Positions 32,021 to 44,734 of a DNA stretch of 64,000 nucleotides are shown in pieces. The notes below the pieces were generated by a model. That model made no database searches. It worked only from the letters and a program-made list of their open reading frames with translations, and was not told where the DNA came from. The DNA comes from Nymphaea colorata. Taxonomy: Eukaryota; Streptophyta; Magnoliopsida; Nymphaeales; Nymphaeaceae. The DNA is taken from NCBI RefSeq assembly GCF_008831285.2, contig NC_045141.1, forward strand, positions 10,030,106-10,094,105. Direction: 5' to 3'. Within the stretch, counting starts at the first letter, position 1; every line of letters starts with the position of its first letter. The translations under genes were made by a program, and so were the position numbers.

Positions 32021-34912
32021 CACTGTTGCTATGTTTTCCACAAAGTCCAATTTCAAACCATGTGCTTAGGAAGCTAGCTTTAGGGGCATTAGTTGGTATA
32101 TGCCATCAAGGGAAGAGTATGTAAAAAAAGCTTTCTCTTATGCTAATGGCATTTATATTATTCTGCCTCTCCTAAAAGACTCGAACTATGAAAGATTGAA
32201 ATCCAAGAAATGGCCATTAACTTGGTGTTCTGCTTCTGCGCTTTGCAAATACTAAAATGAAAATCATAGGTTAAGAAAAAGAAAGGGGACAGCAAATTGG
32301 TAGCTTTGGAACTTCACATTTTTAAAGTGAAAACATACACCTTAGATTCTTGCATGTTTTCGTAGCTGTTTCCCCAAAAACACAGCTTGTTTGCACGTTT
32401 CTAGGCCCATCTCTCTATTGATTCTTTCAGATTGATGTAAAATTAGCTCAGAGATAAGGAAAGACCAGAAATTTCTAGCAGCCAAACACTCTTCTGCGAA
32501 TTTGTTAACCTTTCCGATTCAATGCATATAAAATATCGACAAAAAGTAGACCAGCAAGTTTTTGTTCAGAAAATTGAAATTGATCACCGTTCCTTTAACT
32601 TTGCAAACAACTCATGCATGACATGACACTTTAGTTTCTTGACCATCAAATTTGAGAGAAGAAAAACAACAAACAAGAGATAGAAATAAAACCCATTTTG
32701 AAATAAAGAAAGGGGAAAGTTTGGGATCTCAACTTCAAGTCTGGACAAAAAACTAGAGAAGAATCCGATGGAGAGAATCATAACGCAGGAAAATGAGTGC
32801 CGAGTTTCTTCCTCATCTTCCCTCCTCTGATCCCTTCTTCCTCTGTAGCGACTCGAGCCACGCCCACTTGACAACCCCACCGACATATGTTAGAAAAAAC
32901 AAAAATGCAAAAAAAAAATATTTATTACTTAATTTTAACATGGTTGGTTAAGATGTTTTAACTGTTACCTTATCAATTTTCTCCATAAATTCTTCATGCT
33001 CATAATTTATCATATTTGACTTGTATGTCTTCAAGTTGTTTAAGGACGTTTTAAATTATTTTCACATATATTTTTTCATCAATTCTTTTTTTTAAATACT
33101 TGTCCAAAACAAATAGTATATTGAACTTTGATTGGTCTATTAAACAACTAGTATGTTTGACTTCTGTACTTTTTTTCACATTAACGGTGCATGTTGAACA
33201 TTGATAGGTTTATTTTTGAATAAAAACATATTTTAATTGAGTAAACTATTATTTCATGATGATCTCTTATTATGAATTATTAAATCAGGTGACCCATATT
33301 ATTTCTTATTTAAAAAAAACATTATTTAATATTTTTTCATTTCATTGAGTTAATTGAAATAGTTTGTGTTACATAAGTAAAATGAGTATTCAATGATATA
33401 TCAAATAATTTATTAGTCCTCTCATCTTCATTACAATAGTTGTTTTTTTACATAAAATTGTATAATTACTCCAATGATATATATAGTTTATTAAATCTTA
33501 TGATTTGTTGCTTGCCTACTAGTTAGAGGCTTTTGTTTTCAAGTTTGTGAATTATGTGTCATATATCAAATTCCTAAGATTTTTGAATGAATTGTATGAT
33601 TATACAAAGTAATTTACTTAATTGATCAAATAAGTAAATTGATAATTTGATAAATAAACTTTTTTATAAGCTTAGCAGTTTTTTCATATTGAGATTATGC
33701 AGAATGAAGATGCTTTCAACTTAAAATGAATATCATAATACGTTTAAGATTTCTATTTATTATAAAACATTTTTTTTGTAAGTTAGTTTTTTAAAAAAAG
33801 TATATTTTTTGCTATCAACTTTTTTTTCATACGTGATGTACATGCCAATAATTTTTTTTTAAACCTGATATTTCTTAAATATATAATATAACTATTCTTG
33901 TAACCAATTTGAGATAACGGTCCATTAAAAAATTTGTAGCTTTAAAAGTGTATGTTTCATATTTTTAACATTTCCCATTTCGTTGAATTTCTTTGTTGAA
34001 GTTTTCTTTATTATCTCACTTAAATAAATATATTATTTAAGATATCATGCTTAGCTGATGCGTTTGCTTGACTACAAAAAAAAAAATCAACATAGTATTA
34101 TTTAATTAATTAATTAGTTTTATATGATATAGTTTTAAATATGTTAAGTTAAATGATGTATATGATTTCTATAAGAATATTATTACACGCAACTCCATGG
34201 AAGTCAGTTCTTAGTCATATTATACTATATGTAATATTTATGTTCCTTTTGTGTCATGATGTTAAGTTAGTACCACCAACTCAGCATCCAGATCTATTAG
34301 TTCAGATATCAGCTCTCCCGGTTCGGATTCAAATATTAGGCTCTTAGATTTGGATATCAGGTCTCATCGTTTGGATTCAGATATTAGGTTACAGGATTCG
34401 GATATCAGCTAACGCGGTTTGGATTCGATATTAAGCTACACGATTAGGATATCAGCTCTCGTGGTTCGGATTCAGATATCATGTTATAGTTTGGACTCAA
34501 ATATACTTGTTAAGATCCTTAGTATCTGAGCGGAATATTTACTTAAAACTGAATCTGAATCCGTATCCAATCGGTTGTTGTCTCTTAAATCCGAATCCGA
34601 TCTGATTCCCAATCGGATGTCAAATTATTTACCATATCCGATTTTTAGAAGCAATTCGGATTGGATATCCAATCCAAATCCGATCCATTGACATCCCTAG
34701 CCATTGCATCCCCAAGAAAATAAATTCAAGAACTGAAAATAAATCCACGTAAATATCCTCATCATATATTTGGATCCAAGATGTGCCTTAGGTCTGAACA
34801 TAACCACATTAGAATGGAACTTCTATATATTGGTCTTCAGTTCAGAGTGGCTGATCACTATCGTCGACCTTTTGGGCAAAGAAGCACCAAGTCCATCTTA
34901 ATTAGTAAAGCC
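32021..34912. other. AT-rich stretch; end of a GGATAT-type element at 34260-34698
   Basis: No gene was found. The minus frame at 32584-32886 starts with an Arg/Ser-rich piece but ends in hydrophobic low-complexity sequence without a known domain. At 34260-34698 repeated CGGATTCAGATATCA-like words lead to GATCCATTGACATCCCTA, the right end of a GGATAT-type MITE. Confidence 0.5.
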
Positions 34913-35080
34913 GGTTTTTGAATCGAGTCCACAATGCTGCCAGTTTGGTAAACCGGCCAATCCAATAATCTAAACGATCTACATGCAAATCAGCAAAAAG
35001 AAAAAATTCATAAATTCTATTTTTCTTTCAAAAAAATGAATTGAAGAATATAAAAATTGATTAAGAATAAAGAAAAAAGT
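34913..35080 (+). repeat. Dispersed repeat, inverted copy at 60790-60950
   Basis: Sequence CCGGTTTTTGAATCGAGTCC, TGCTGCCAGTTTGGTAAACC and the AT-rich tail AATCAGCAAAAAG reappear in reverse complement at 60790-60950. No coding content or ends were found. Confidence 0.65.
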
Positions 35081-35279
35081 GCTTTTATAACTAGTAAGAA
35101 ATGAATAACGAAACAACACATCGAGTCAACCACCTTCGATCTCATTCATCAACCATTAATTTCCTGTCCGATTATTGAATCAATGGACGCTCAACACAGC
35201 AAGCCATCATGGTCAGATTTCAATGACTTTTGAAACGAGTGGATGAAACGAGTGAAAATGATCAAACAATAACTAAGTA

Positions 35280-35560
35280 AAAAAAGATTATAGAAGAAGA
35301 GGAAGAAGGAGAAAAAGAAAGAAGAAGAGAAAAAAAAACCGCAACTATTTTTTTTTTTAAAAAAAGGAAGAACACAAACATTTAAAAAGTGGCGAATGGA
35401 AGAACAATAAGGGGGAGGAGAAGAAGAAGAAAGAGGAGCAAGATGAACCGACTTTTTAAAAGAGGAGAAGAATGAGAAAAAGATAATAACAAGAGATGAC
35501 AAGAAGACAAATAAACTGCAAAGATTTTTCCTGAGGAAAATACGTTTGCAAAAAAACACC
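35280..35560 (-). repeat. Purine-rich low-complexity tract
   Basis: GAAGAA-type runs on the plus strand yield a Phe/Ser-rich frame on the minus strand (35191-35559). It is not considered a gene. Confidence 0.75.
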
Positions 35561-36189
35561 CAAGAAAAACTTTGCTTTTAAAAAACTGAGAATGATATTT
35601 GCGGCTGAGAGAAACATTACCAGTTGAATGACCTAGTCTATGTTCTGTATAATATGCAATTGCAACAAAGATAATAAACTAATATACACCTATTTGATAA
35701 GTTGACCAACTAACATACACTTGCTTCATAATATATATTGAAAAATTTCACTTATTTAGACAATTAGTAAAAGCTTCAACAAGAGAGCGTAGAAAGCAAG
35801 TTGATCCTATCAACTTGAAGCACTTCGATGTACTAGATTCATAAGTTGAAGAAGAACCTACGAATTAGGCTAGTTCTATATAGTATTGCATATTTAGGTG
35901 TGGAAATCCTTTCCCACCTAACGAAAGGAGAAAAACAAGAAATTCTCGAGTCAATGGTATTGATTTGAAGTGGCAAAAAAGCACAAAGGGCCTTTTCTGC
36001 TGGATAGAAGAAGAGCAGATGGGAACAAAATTCCAAATGCTTCCAAACACTACCATGGACAAAGTTCCACTGTAGAAACCTTCTGGTAAGGATGGAGTAG
36101 TCCTCTTTTTGAATTTGAGTGCCATGGGTAGCTTATAAGAACAAAGATTATGGTAGGATTTTTTGTTTCTGCGATTGTTGGTCAAGGTC

Positions 36190-36360
36190 AGGGGTGGAGC
36201 TAAAATTTTTTCATGAGAAAGACTGAATTAAAGTTTTAAATTTTGGCTGGGGCAGAAATATCATTTTTCAAAATTTTATATACAAGAAGTAAATTTTTTT
36301 AAAATTTACATGAATTTAAAAAAAAATTGAAGTGGTGGGATTACCTTCCCATCACCCAAA
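36190..36360. mobile_element. Truncated MITE end
   Basis: CAGGGGTGGAGCTAAAATTTT resembles the left end of the complete MITE at 42940-43130 (CAGGGGCGGAGCC). The matching right end was not found. Confidence 0.4.
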
Positions 36361-36937
36361 GAATATTATTTTAGTTGGTTTCTAAATAAAATCAATATTA
36401 TAAAAATCCGGTTTCAACGTACCAAACTGGATTGCTTAATTGTTAGACTTTGAACCTTATTCAATGTAGTGGTTCCAAACCCAACCCTCTGGCGAGGTTG
36501 AGACAGCCATTGATTGCTTAGTTATTTAACGATGTCATTCAAATTCATTTGAAAAGTAATTTGATCTTATGGTGAATGCGGATTTTGATATCCATTTAAC
36601 ATATGCCTATGGAGACCATGTGGAACTGTGTTGAGATGGGGACCTCTCTTGGACCTACCAATTACTCTCAAATATAAAATTATCTGATGTTTATTTCCTC
36701 CCTTTGGAAGCGGGCAACAAATGCATTCAGTATTCAGGACGGTATTTGTACATAACCAATAAGATGGAGTGCTTTCGGTAAATGAACCAGCCTCCCAGCG
36801 GCACAGCACGAGTCAAGTTGGCATTTTTCTTTTCGCACCAGTTTGAAAAGGTTAGCATCGTGATAATGGATGGCCACAATTACAAATGAGTCGTCGATGG
36901 GTCCAATTCAATTAATAAAAGGTTAGCATCGTGATAT

Positions 36938-37325
36938 CCAACCAATCCGATTCGAAAAAATCGGATATGGATAAAAATTTAATATCCTACAAAGAAATCG
37001 GATCGGATTCTGATTTAATAAATGGCATCCGATCGGATTCGGATTTGGATATACATAAATATCGGATCAGATTCGGATACGGATTCGTATCGGATTCATT
37101 TTTAGACAAATATACTGTATCTAATGCTTCAAAAATGGCAAAATCAGGTTCAAAATTCGGACTCGGATTCGAATATAAATATAAAAATTGGATTTGGATT
37201 GTTAAATTGGATTTCGTATTCGGATTCGGATATGACTTTGCTTTATTCGAATTCGAATCTGAATATATGAAAAAACAGATATAATTAAAGATGTATCCGA
37301 TCCGAATCCGATCCATTGACATCCT
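36938..37325. mobile_element. GGATAT-type MITE remnant
   Basis: Degenerate CGGATTCGGAT text ends GATCCATTGACATCCTTA, the right end seen in related copies. The left end is lost. AAAAGGTTAGCATCGTGAT occurs both at its left edge and about 70 bp further left. Confidence 0.6.
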
Positions 37326-37567
37326 TAAATGCCACTAGAAGGTGGCTCGAAAGCCGGCACTCATTGGACAAACCACGTAGCTCACATTTATATTGTTATT
37401 TTTGGTGGAATCAATTAATAAAAGGAAGGAATTTATCATGCATTGTCAGCATTGGCGGCGAATGCTCACCTGGCCGTCTTATCGACAATTATTGTCATTA
37501 TTATATTATTTAATAATTATAATAATAATAGTAGTATTATTGTTATATTGTAACGCCTCCTTTCATA

Positions 37568-40056
37568 GTGTAGGTTGGCAGTTTCATTGATGACTATTCA
37601 ACATTTTCATGACTGACGAGAACCACCATTTACATATAGGTTGTGAGAGATGACAACCAATTAAATATAATCATAAAAAACGCATCTTTTTATTTTTCAA
37701 AAAACAGTGATAAAACATGAAAAAAAGTCCGCTGAATAAAACGAAATTATAGCCATTGGCTAAAATATATGTGTGTGTGTGTGTGTGTGTGTATGTATAT
37801 ATATCTTAACCAGCTGGTTATAGCCATGACTACTGTTTACGTATCTCCAAAATTCAAAAACTAAGATAAAAACAGAATTTTGTTGGCATTTGCATGGATC
37901 CAGCATCTATTCTATGGAAGTTTAACAGTTCAACCAAGTTGTTGGTTATGCATAGTACCTAGTTTAGAAATCATTTCTCGGTTATGCTGGAACTTTTGAA
38001 TTCATGAAAGAACATCTGGATTAATTTGAGGCAAGTAATGCATCCTGTTCCTGCTTGATCAGGACCAAGAAACAGACATTCAGCAGTCGACGGCAGAATC
38101 ACCACCAAATTTCTCAGAACAAATGTGAAAGAAATGCTCTCTGTCATTTGATTATGTTACCTTGTTAGTCAAAAGCAGAATTTATGTCAGGCCCCTACAT
38201 TTCTTAAGCAAAATCAATCTGTGCAATAGAGAAAGATCAGCAGAGCTGCAATTAATGCTGATATACACGGTGATGTTTGCCAAGAATTGGCTCAACCCTT
38301 CAAAAGCACACAAAAGGAAGCAAACCAAAACACACAGGTACATGTTAGCAGTTAAACTGCACCAAAAGAGAGCTTAATTTACGAAATTTCTACGTAAGAT
38401 CAACATTACTTGCACAAGCATATCAGTGCTCTATATGTTAGAATGTGTGTTTCAGAACAGAACTACAGTTTCAAAATTTCAATAGAGACCAAAATTTCAA
38501 TTTTTTTATATACGTTAAACTAAAATTTATGAAATTTACATATCAATGTTTGAATTGTTTAAAATTTTTAGGGTGGGGGGCCAAGGCCCTGCGAGCACCA
38601 TGCATCCGTCCCTGGTGTGTATTGTAACTGGTTGATCTGTGTAAAGTACTACTAGCAATTTTGGCTTGATAAATAATACCTTGTTAGATGATCTCGAATT
38701 TTAATAGTCTGGGGTGCAATATCTCAAAGCAATAACATTGCTTAATGATTTACCCAGTAATATAAAGGCAAAAGCCCAAAATCAACAATCGAAAATCATA
38801 GCAACAAAAGAACATGAACTTAATGAGCTTTCTTTTGGCAATGTTTTGTAACATATTCTATTGATGTTTTAGTAAATTAAATGGATTTCACTTTTATCAA
38901 AGTGCTTCCAAATGTTGTTTGTCACATTCAGGCCTGTACATGAGTATAAAAATTCAATCACGCACTTAGTATGCTGCACATATATTTCTGATGCTCGTAA
39001 CTTGCTTTAGGTGAGTAATCAAACCTGGTGATTGGTCATACATATAGCTGATAATAAATCACTGATCCAGTTGATGTGACCATCACGTACGGATTCTAGT
39101 ATCTGGATCACTATGTTACTGGAATGACAAGAATCCACATGCATAAGTTAAAGCACACAAATAAGCAATTACTTCACATAAGAGAGTAAAAATACCACAG
39201 TCATATATACCTGTGGAAGCTAAGATGATGCAAGCCAACAACCACCAACATCTAGCTCAAAAAAAAATAAAAAATAAAAATATCATTTAAATGCTTTCAG
39301 CTCTAGGAACAAAGCCGGAAGTAGCGGTCGACTGCTAATCACAACAGTATATTAGTGTTGTTTGTATCTGCAATAATATTTCGGGCAGATTCATGGAATG
39401 TTATAACATAATATTACATAAATCTGCATAATATTTGCAATGGATATATGGAATTGTTACGTACTGTTATTGTTGCCAAACGGCACCCAAGATTGAGATA
39501 AGACATAAGTATATGCAGAGATAACCCAGCTCTGTTGGTGGTGAAAAAAGCCCCGTCAGAGGTAAGGGGTTTTCTTGTAGTGGCAGCTGTCACCGTCTCT
39601 GGTATCTTTGGCCAAGTAAAGGCTGCTCAAGCCATTATAGTTCCAAGAAAATGATCAAATAAGATTATTTTGAGTGCTAAACAAAATCAAGTCAGAAAGC
39701 ATGGGGAAATAAAATGAATAAATAACTTCTGAAAGTCCAACAAAGAGAACTTTAGAATTTGTCATTGAATGGATATGGTCAATAATAGACGAAAGGTCAT
39801 ATAGAGACAATTCCTCCCAAATTACGGTTGTCAATATATCTGATTTTAATTGGATATCCAACCAAACCAGTTCAAAAAATATCGCATATGGAAAAAAATT
39901 ATATCCGATTAAGAAATCAGATCAGATTCGGATTTAAGAAATGATACCTGACTAGATTGACGTTCAGATTTGGTTGTACATATATATGGATTGGATTCAG
40001 ATTCAAATTCAGATTCAGATCAGGATTGGATTTATTTTTAAATAAAAACCTTATAT
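37568..40056. repeat. Duplicated segment S, copy 2
   Basis: Collinear with S1 from GTGTAGGTTGGCAG to TAAAAACCTTATATT. It holds the conserved minus-strand frame (about 37970-38144, with an early stop), the MITE 38453-38614 and part of the GGATAT MITE. About 210 bp at 39476-39685 is absent from S1 and is either an insertion here or a loss there. A (TG)n tract lies at 37768-37795. Confidence 0.85.
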
Positions 40057-40383
40057 TGAAAATTGAAACTAAGAAGTGAATCATTAACACTTGCTTATGC
40101 CGTCTCACTACACAGGCACCTCACACCACTTCAGCACACACTTGATCCACTTATAGGGCTATATAGGAGCCGAGTCAAAATTAAGCTTGTTCAGCTTGGC
40201 TCGAGCTCTAGTTTAGCTATACAAGGTCTGCTTGAACTCGATTCGACAGACAAGCCACACCTCGAGCATGACTCTTTTAAGCTCGCTTACCAACTCCCCA
40301 TTTGACCTGATTTCTTTCTTTGGTTTTAAGTTTAAAAATTTCAAAAGAACACCTAGCTCATCGTCCTTAACCCTAGCTGGAAC

Positions 40384-40497
40384 CAGTTGCGTAGCCACAT
40401 TGTGGCTGGTGTGAAATCTTAAATATATAAGTGCCCCACCAGATTTGAGTTTATTTAAACAAGTGCCCTCCAGCCCATTTTTCTGGCTCCGCCACTG
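40384..40497. mobile_element. Small hAT-type MITE with target duplication
   Basis: The 114-bp element starts CAGTTGCGTAGCCAC and ends, in reverse complement, CAGTGGCGGAGCCAG; 12 of 15 positions match. Flanking 8-bp sequences are GCTGGAAC (40376-40383) and GCCGGAAC (40498-40505), one difference. It belongs to the GGCGGAGCC-ended MITE type also seen at 42940. Confidence 0.75.
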
Positions 40498-40560
40498 GCC
40501 GGAACCAGATAACCAGGCTGCTGCCACCGGAGATCAGCCACCAGGGGAGCTAAGGCGACT

Positions 40561-40945
40561 AAGGTGGATTTGAGCTTCAACAACATATCCAGCGAGATTC
40601 CTGCGTCACCAGGGGAGCTAAAGGGCTTGGAAATGTTGGTCCTCATCAATGGCAGACTTCCACTGTTCCTGGGACGAATGCGGGGCCTGCAGGACCTCCA
40701 CTTGGGGGGGAACCCCCTGGGAGGGACCTTCCAGATGTCTGGACCCAGATGACAGGTAGCATTCCGAAAGGAGGTGGTGGAGCGGTTGGGCCCCAAGATC
40801 AAGCTCGCTGGAAACGATGGCCTGTGTCTCGGCTCGGAGATGGTCGGCACCGACTTGGTCAGGGTGGAAGTCGATGGGTGCATCTCTGCTAACCTCGCCG
40901 AGTCGTTGGCTCGTGATGGCTCGGTGGTGAGCTCGAGTGGGTGAG
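40561..40945 (+). pseudogene. Leucine-rich-repeat protein fragment
   Basis: The plus strand encodes two or three repeats (LSFNNISSEIPASPGELKGL, LGRMRGLQDLHLGGNPLGG) and, after a frame change near 40752, a C-terminal stretch VVERLGPKIKLAGNDGLCL. This end resembles LRR proteins of the PII-2/RLP29 type, which have no kinase. It is more GC-rich than its surroundings. The N-terminal repeats are missing and there is no start context, so it is a captured or decayed piece. The family match is from memory of motifs only. Confidence 0.5.
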
Positions 40946-41039
40946 TCTCGGATCGGATTCTTGGTACCACGTGGCTCTGGCCCTGCTGCCTGCTGCCTGC
41001 CTACCTCCTCACATTATGACACTAGTGTTCTTTTCCACT

Positions 41040-41215
41040 GCTTTTTTTTATTATTATCTTTTCGTCTAGCGTAACGAACATGAACAAAGAGATTGGGTGT
41101 TCGCTTCATGTTTTTATTATTATCTTTTTATTATTGTGGAATCTAGCGTATTGTGGAATCTTTTTATTATTATCTTTTTTTTTTATTATTATCTTTTTCA
41201 CGTTTTGAGTATAGA
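41040..41215. repeat. Local repeats of TTTTTATTATTATC
   Basis: TTTTTATTATTATCTTTT occurs four times with ATTGTGGAATC twice. Simple-sequence expansion; the frame at 41097-41285 is its translation. Confidence 0.7.
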
Positions 41216-41383
41216 AGAGGAACGTGCTTTCATGTTCAGTTCAGTAATTAGACACAATTTGAGATTGGGTGTTCACTTCCTTTGAGTATGTATTTTGAGT
41301 TTATATAAATCTAAAGAGATGCAATAGAGATAGAGAGAGAGTACATGTAGATATAAAGGGAGAGATTATATACATAGAGATGC

Positions 41384-41880
41384 AATAAAACTGAGCTCTA
41401 AATCTAAAACTAAGCCTTAGATCCAAATTCAGATCCAAATTCAAAGTTTTAGATCCAAAATAGAACCTTAGATATAGACCCAAATCCAAATCCAAGTCCC
41501 AGATCCAAAATCCTGCTCTAGATCCAAAAGGAAGGTTAAACTCATATAGACATGAGAATCAAAGTCAGGCCCAAAATAGGAAAATAGATTCAGAAAATCG
41601 CCCATTGACCTAGATTGGATAAGAAAAAACCAAAAATCTAGATAAAAAAAAATTCAAACTCAGATGTTTGAAATCGAGCTCAAGAATCAATTCCCAACAT
41701 CATTCGCAAACTCGCCCTCGCTTTTCAATTCGACTCAGCTTCGTAAAATCCAAATCTGGATGTACAATCCATATTTCAAGCGTAAGCACCTATCTAATCC
41801 ATGATCCAACCTTTGACATCGATCTGGGACCCTCCCATTCAAGGAATTAGATCCGGATCGAAAACGAACCTGGAATCATA
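41384..41880. repeat. AGATCCAAA-rich dispersed repeat, copy 1
   Basis: Text such as AAACTAAGCCTTAGATCCA and AATCCTGCTCTAGATCC recurs at 45540-45800. The second copy is preceded by ACAATTTGGGGTGTCA, an LTR-like terminus, so both may be gypsy LTR debris. Confidence 0.55.
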
Positions 41881-41899
41881 AAAAATGTTGCCAGACCCG

Positions 41900-42690
41900 T
41901 TTTATAAAAGAAATATTTTACCTCTTAAAACTATTACATATTTTTGTTGTTAAACTTTTATTTTTTTTAGGGTGGGACCTACTTGAGGATGGCAGACGGG
42001 CAAAGGCCACCCTTAATTTGCCTCCTTGCACCAAGTTTTGGCAGCACTTCTTGTGCTACTAAGTGCTCTGGCCTACGGTGCATGGTGCTATCGAGTGCCA
42101 TGGTTGAAAGTGCATGGCGGCACCAAGCGCAATGCACAGTCATGTGCACCCAGAACAGGGCCTGCTACCTTGACAATCTCCTTTTTTAGGTACAAATTAG
42201 CCCCAAGAAAGCGTTTCGCTCCTCTTGGGTGGGCTTTAGCCCTGCTAACCCCCTCCAAACGATGTTTCCAAAGCTAAGGGCAAATCTCCACATGTCAAAA
42301 CCTACAAAGCAAAATAGAAGTAAAATATTTCAAATGCTTTAAAATTCATAAGAAATCTTGAGAAATTAAAAAAACTTTCAAATGTTGAATTTTAGCTCTG
42401 CTTTTTTTTTTATAAATACCCCCTCATCTTCATCATTGGGAATGAGCTAACATTTGGGGAACTCCTTGAGTCCTCTAACTAAGAGCTTTGAAGTTTTTTT
42501 TAATCTTTCTTCCTTCATCTATTCTTCTCTCCCACTTTCAACATTTTTTCATCTTTAAATTTGGCATTCTCCTACATTTCCAACCTTCAACTTCAATGAG
42601 TAGAAAGGGGAGCACGTGGAGACCCTCAAAAAGCTTCTTCAACACATCAGAGTTTTCATTTTGGACTCATCCCTTCACTATACTATAAGT
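41900..42690 (+). mobile_element. LTR-like promoter region
   Basis: A TATA box TATAAATACCCCC at 42411-42423 is followed by a CT-rich leader, and upstream there is a GC-richer block with GTGCTACTAAGTGCTCTGG-type repeats. The layout is like the U3-R part of a plant gypsy LTR. No matching second LTR was found. The frames at 41983-42277 show no domain. Confidence 0.35.
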
Positions 42691-42939
42691 ATATGCAGAG
42701 ACAAGTTACAATGTGGGTAGCTTCACCCAGCTCTCTTGGCTCGAACTCAAACTGCTGATGCTAAACTCAGGCCAACATTGGGCTGAAGCTTAGCCGGGAC
42801 ATTATTTAAATATATATATATATATATATATATGAACATGAGTAGAAACAGCCAGATTGAGTTTGAACTATCTAGCAAGGGTGAAACCTGATGTAGCGGT
42901 TTATTGTCATGATATTGTAAATAATCTTTTACATGTTAT

Positions 42940-43130
42940 CAGGGGCGGAGCCAGGATTTTATTTAGGGGCGGGCCAAATGATTTGCGGGTCGGGTCAATA
43001 GGAGTGATGGGTAGGGCAAGAGGAGCGACGGGCCAGGCCAAACTAAAAAAATTGATTTTTTAATATAAAAAAAAATTCTTGCGCTCACCCGAGCCATGGC
43101 CCAAGCGGCCCCCCCCTCCCTCCGGCCCTG
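42940..43130. mobile_element. hAT-type MITE with perfect 8-bp target duplication
   Basis: The 191-bp element starts CAGGGGCGGAGCCAGG and ends CCTCCCTCCGGCCCTG, imperfect inverted ends. Both sides carry CATGTTAT (42932-42939 and 43131-43138) without a mismatch. An 8-bp duplication and CAGGG ends fit the hAT superfamily. It has no coding capacity, so it would depend on an outside transposase. Confidence 0.88.
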
Positions 43131-43144
43131 CATGTTATCTTTGT

Positions 43145-44425
43145 TGGCCTTACTCAAGTTTAGTTAAGTTGAGCTTGCCAAGCTCAAACTCTACTCGTTT
43201 ACTTAACTTTAACTCGAACACGACTTGTTTATTAGATGAGTTGAGCTTGATCCGAGTTTAACTAAGAGTGGTCAAGAGTGAAGCAGAGTTGGCTCGACTC
43301 ATCGAACATCCATAATTGTGGTTAGGAATTAAAGCTGGTTTTGCCTCTTCCACCAGCGGAACGAGAACTAAAGGGCAAGACTGTGGCGGTGTGATGGCTA
43401 TGTAATTGAACATCCCCTGTGTCACTGAAGAAGATACGTCATGCCATGGGTTGTCCAAGAAATGCTGCAATACTTCATGCAATGAACAAATAAGACCATC
43501 TAAACTGGGAATGAAAGCCTCAAATAGCAAACCTGGTTATATGGACCATATTGGTGCACAAATTTTCGTGTGCAACTATGGTTAATGACTAAAATACCCT
43601 TAGTTAACACACACAAAAAAAACGTTTTTTAAAAACAAAAATATAAATGAAAAAAATAAAAAGATTGTAAAGTACGTTCCTTTTAAATAAATGACCAAAA
43701 TGTCCTCCCATCCTTTGCTGTGTAACATGCGCATGATGCACACAACTTTCTCTCTGTCTAAGAAAGAAGTACCAAACCCTTAGGTTCTGGATCCATAAGG
43801 ATGGTAGATTGCAAATTGTGGGGAACTCATAGGGAAGAAAATGGATCACTTGGGATGTGGGTGGACAACATTTTGAAGAGAGAGTAATAAAAGGCCTGTT
43901 CGCATGGTACCCTTGTGTCGGCACGCCTCTTTTGTTGGATGGCACGTACACTAAGAGGTGGAAGCCCGAGAACCAAAACAGAGCATTCAACCGTTAGGCC
44001 AGTGGCCGCACCAAAAAAATGTCCAAGGGCTGAAAAACTATGCGAATTGATCACTACAAGTTCTTTGGAACTCCGTCAGTTTAGAGTAAGCACAACATAC
44101 AATTCATTCATATGTATATGTAAGGTTGCTAAGATTGGTTGGCAGTGGACCGCTAAAGGAATTCCCATCACGTCGGCTTTAACGGGAAAAGAAACAACTT
44201 CCGGTCAGGAGTTAAATAATCACCCCACAGGAATCGGCTCTTTATCTCTCAACTGCCAAAAGAGTGGTAGGAGATTAGATAATTGGATCCTGCAATTTTG
44301 TGGTAGGAGAATCGCTATTTAAGTTGAAACTTCAAACCAAGACGGGGTCGGTTGGAACAAACCACAAGGGTGGGACCCGCTGTGCCTTTGTTAACTTTCA
44401 ATCCTCAAGCCCGAGTCCATATCCC
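43145..44425. other. Non-genic stretch
   Basis: It begins with a CTCGAG/GAGCTT-rich repeat (43145-43310). The minus frame 43258-43530 (FIPSLDGLICSLHEVLQHF) has reasonable composition but no family I know and no neighbours. Other frames (43604-43990, 43915-44322) overlap on both strands and look accidental. Confidence 0.4.
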
Positions 44426-44429
44426 CACG

Positions 44430-44688
44430 TAGCGGTAAGCATCGAGCGGGTCAAAAAAATAGTTGGGTTGATTCGACGGGGCTCCATTCAATGTATTTTT
44501 TAATATTATTTTTATTTTAATAATGATATGTAGTTTATTATTAAAATATATGTTATATCAAATTTTTTTACTTTATATTTAAATAATGTTTTTTATTTTA
44601 ATCAAATCAAGCCTGAACTCAAGTTTTGGGTGTCGGGCCAGCTTGATTCCGGCTCTTATCTAACCGGCCGGCCCGATGCTCAAGCCTA
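44430..44688. mobile_element. GCCGGCCCGA-ended MITE, eroded
   Basis: Ends TAGCGGTAAGCATCGAGCGG and, in reverse complement, TAGGCTTGAGCATCGGGCCG. Flanks TCCCCACG and TCCCAACT match at 6 of 8 positions. It is related to the better preserved copy at 47689-47977. Confidence 0.55.
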
Positions 44689-44734
44689 TCCCAACTTACC
44701 ACTAAGATCTGATGCTGCCTCTCATCTGCTCTTG

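Noticed and set aside
32584-32886. Minus frame starting with an SR/RG-rich stretch
   Set aside because: Only the first 25 residues look protein-like; the rest is hydrophobic low complexity and there is no splice or promoter support.
35191-35559. 122-codon Phe/Ser-rich frame
   Set aside because: It is the complement of a GAA-rich purine tract.
43604-44322. Overlapping frames on both strands
   Set aside because: Mutual overlap, no homology by eye and no gene signals.
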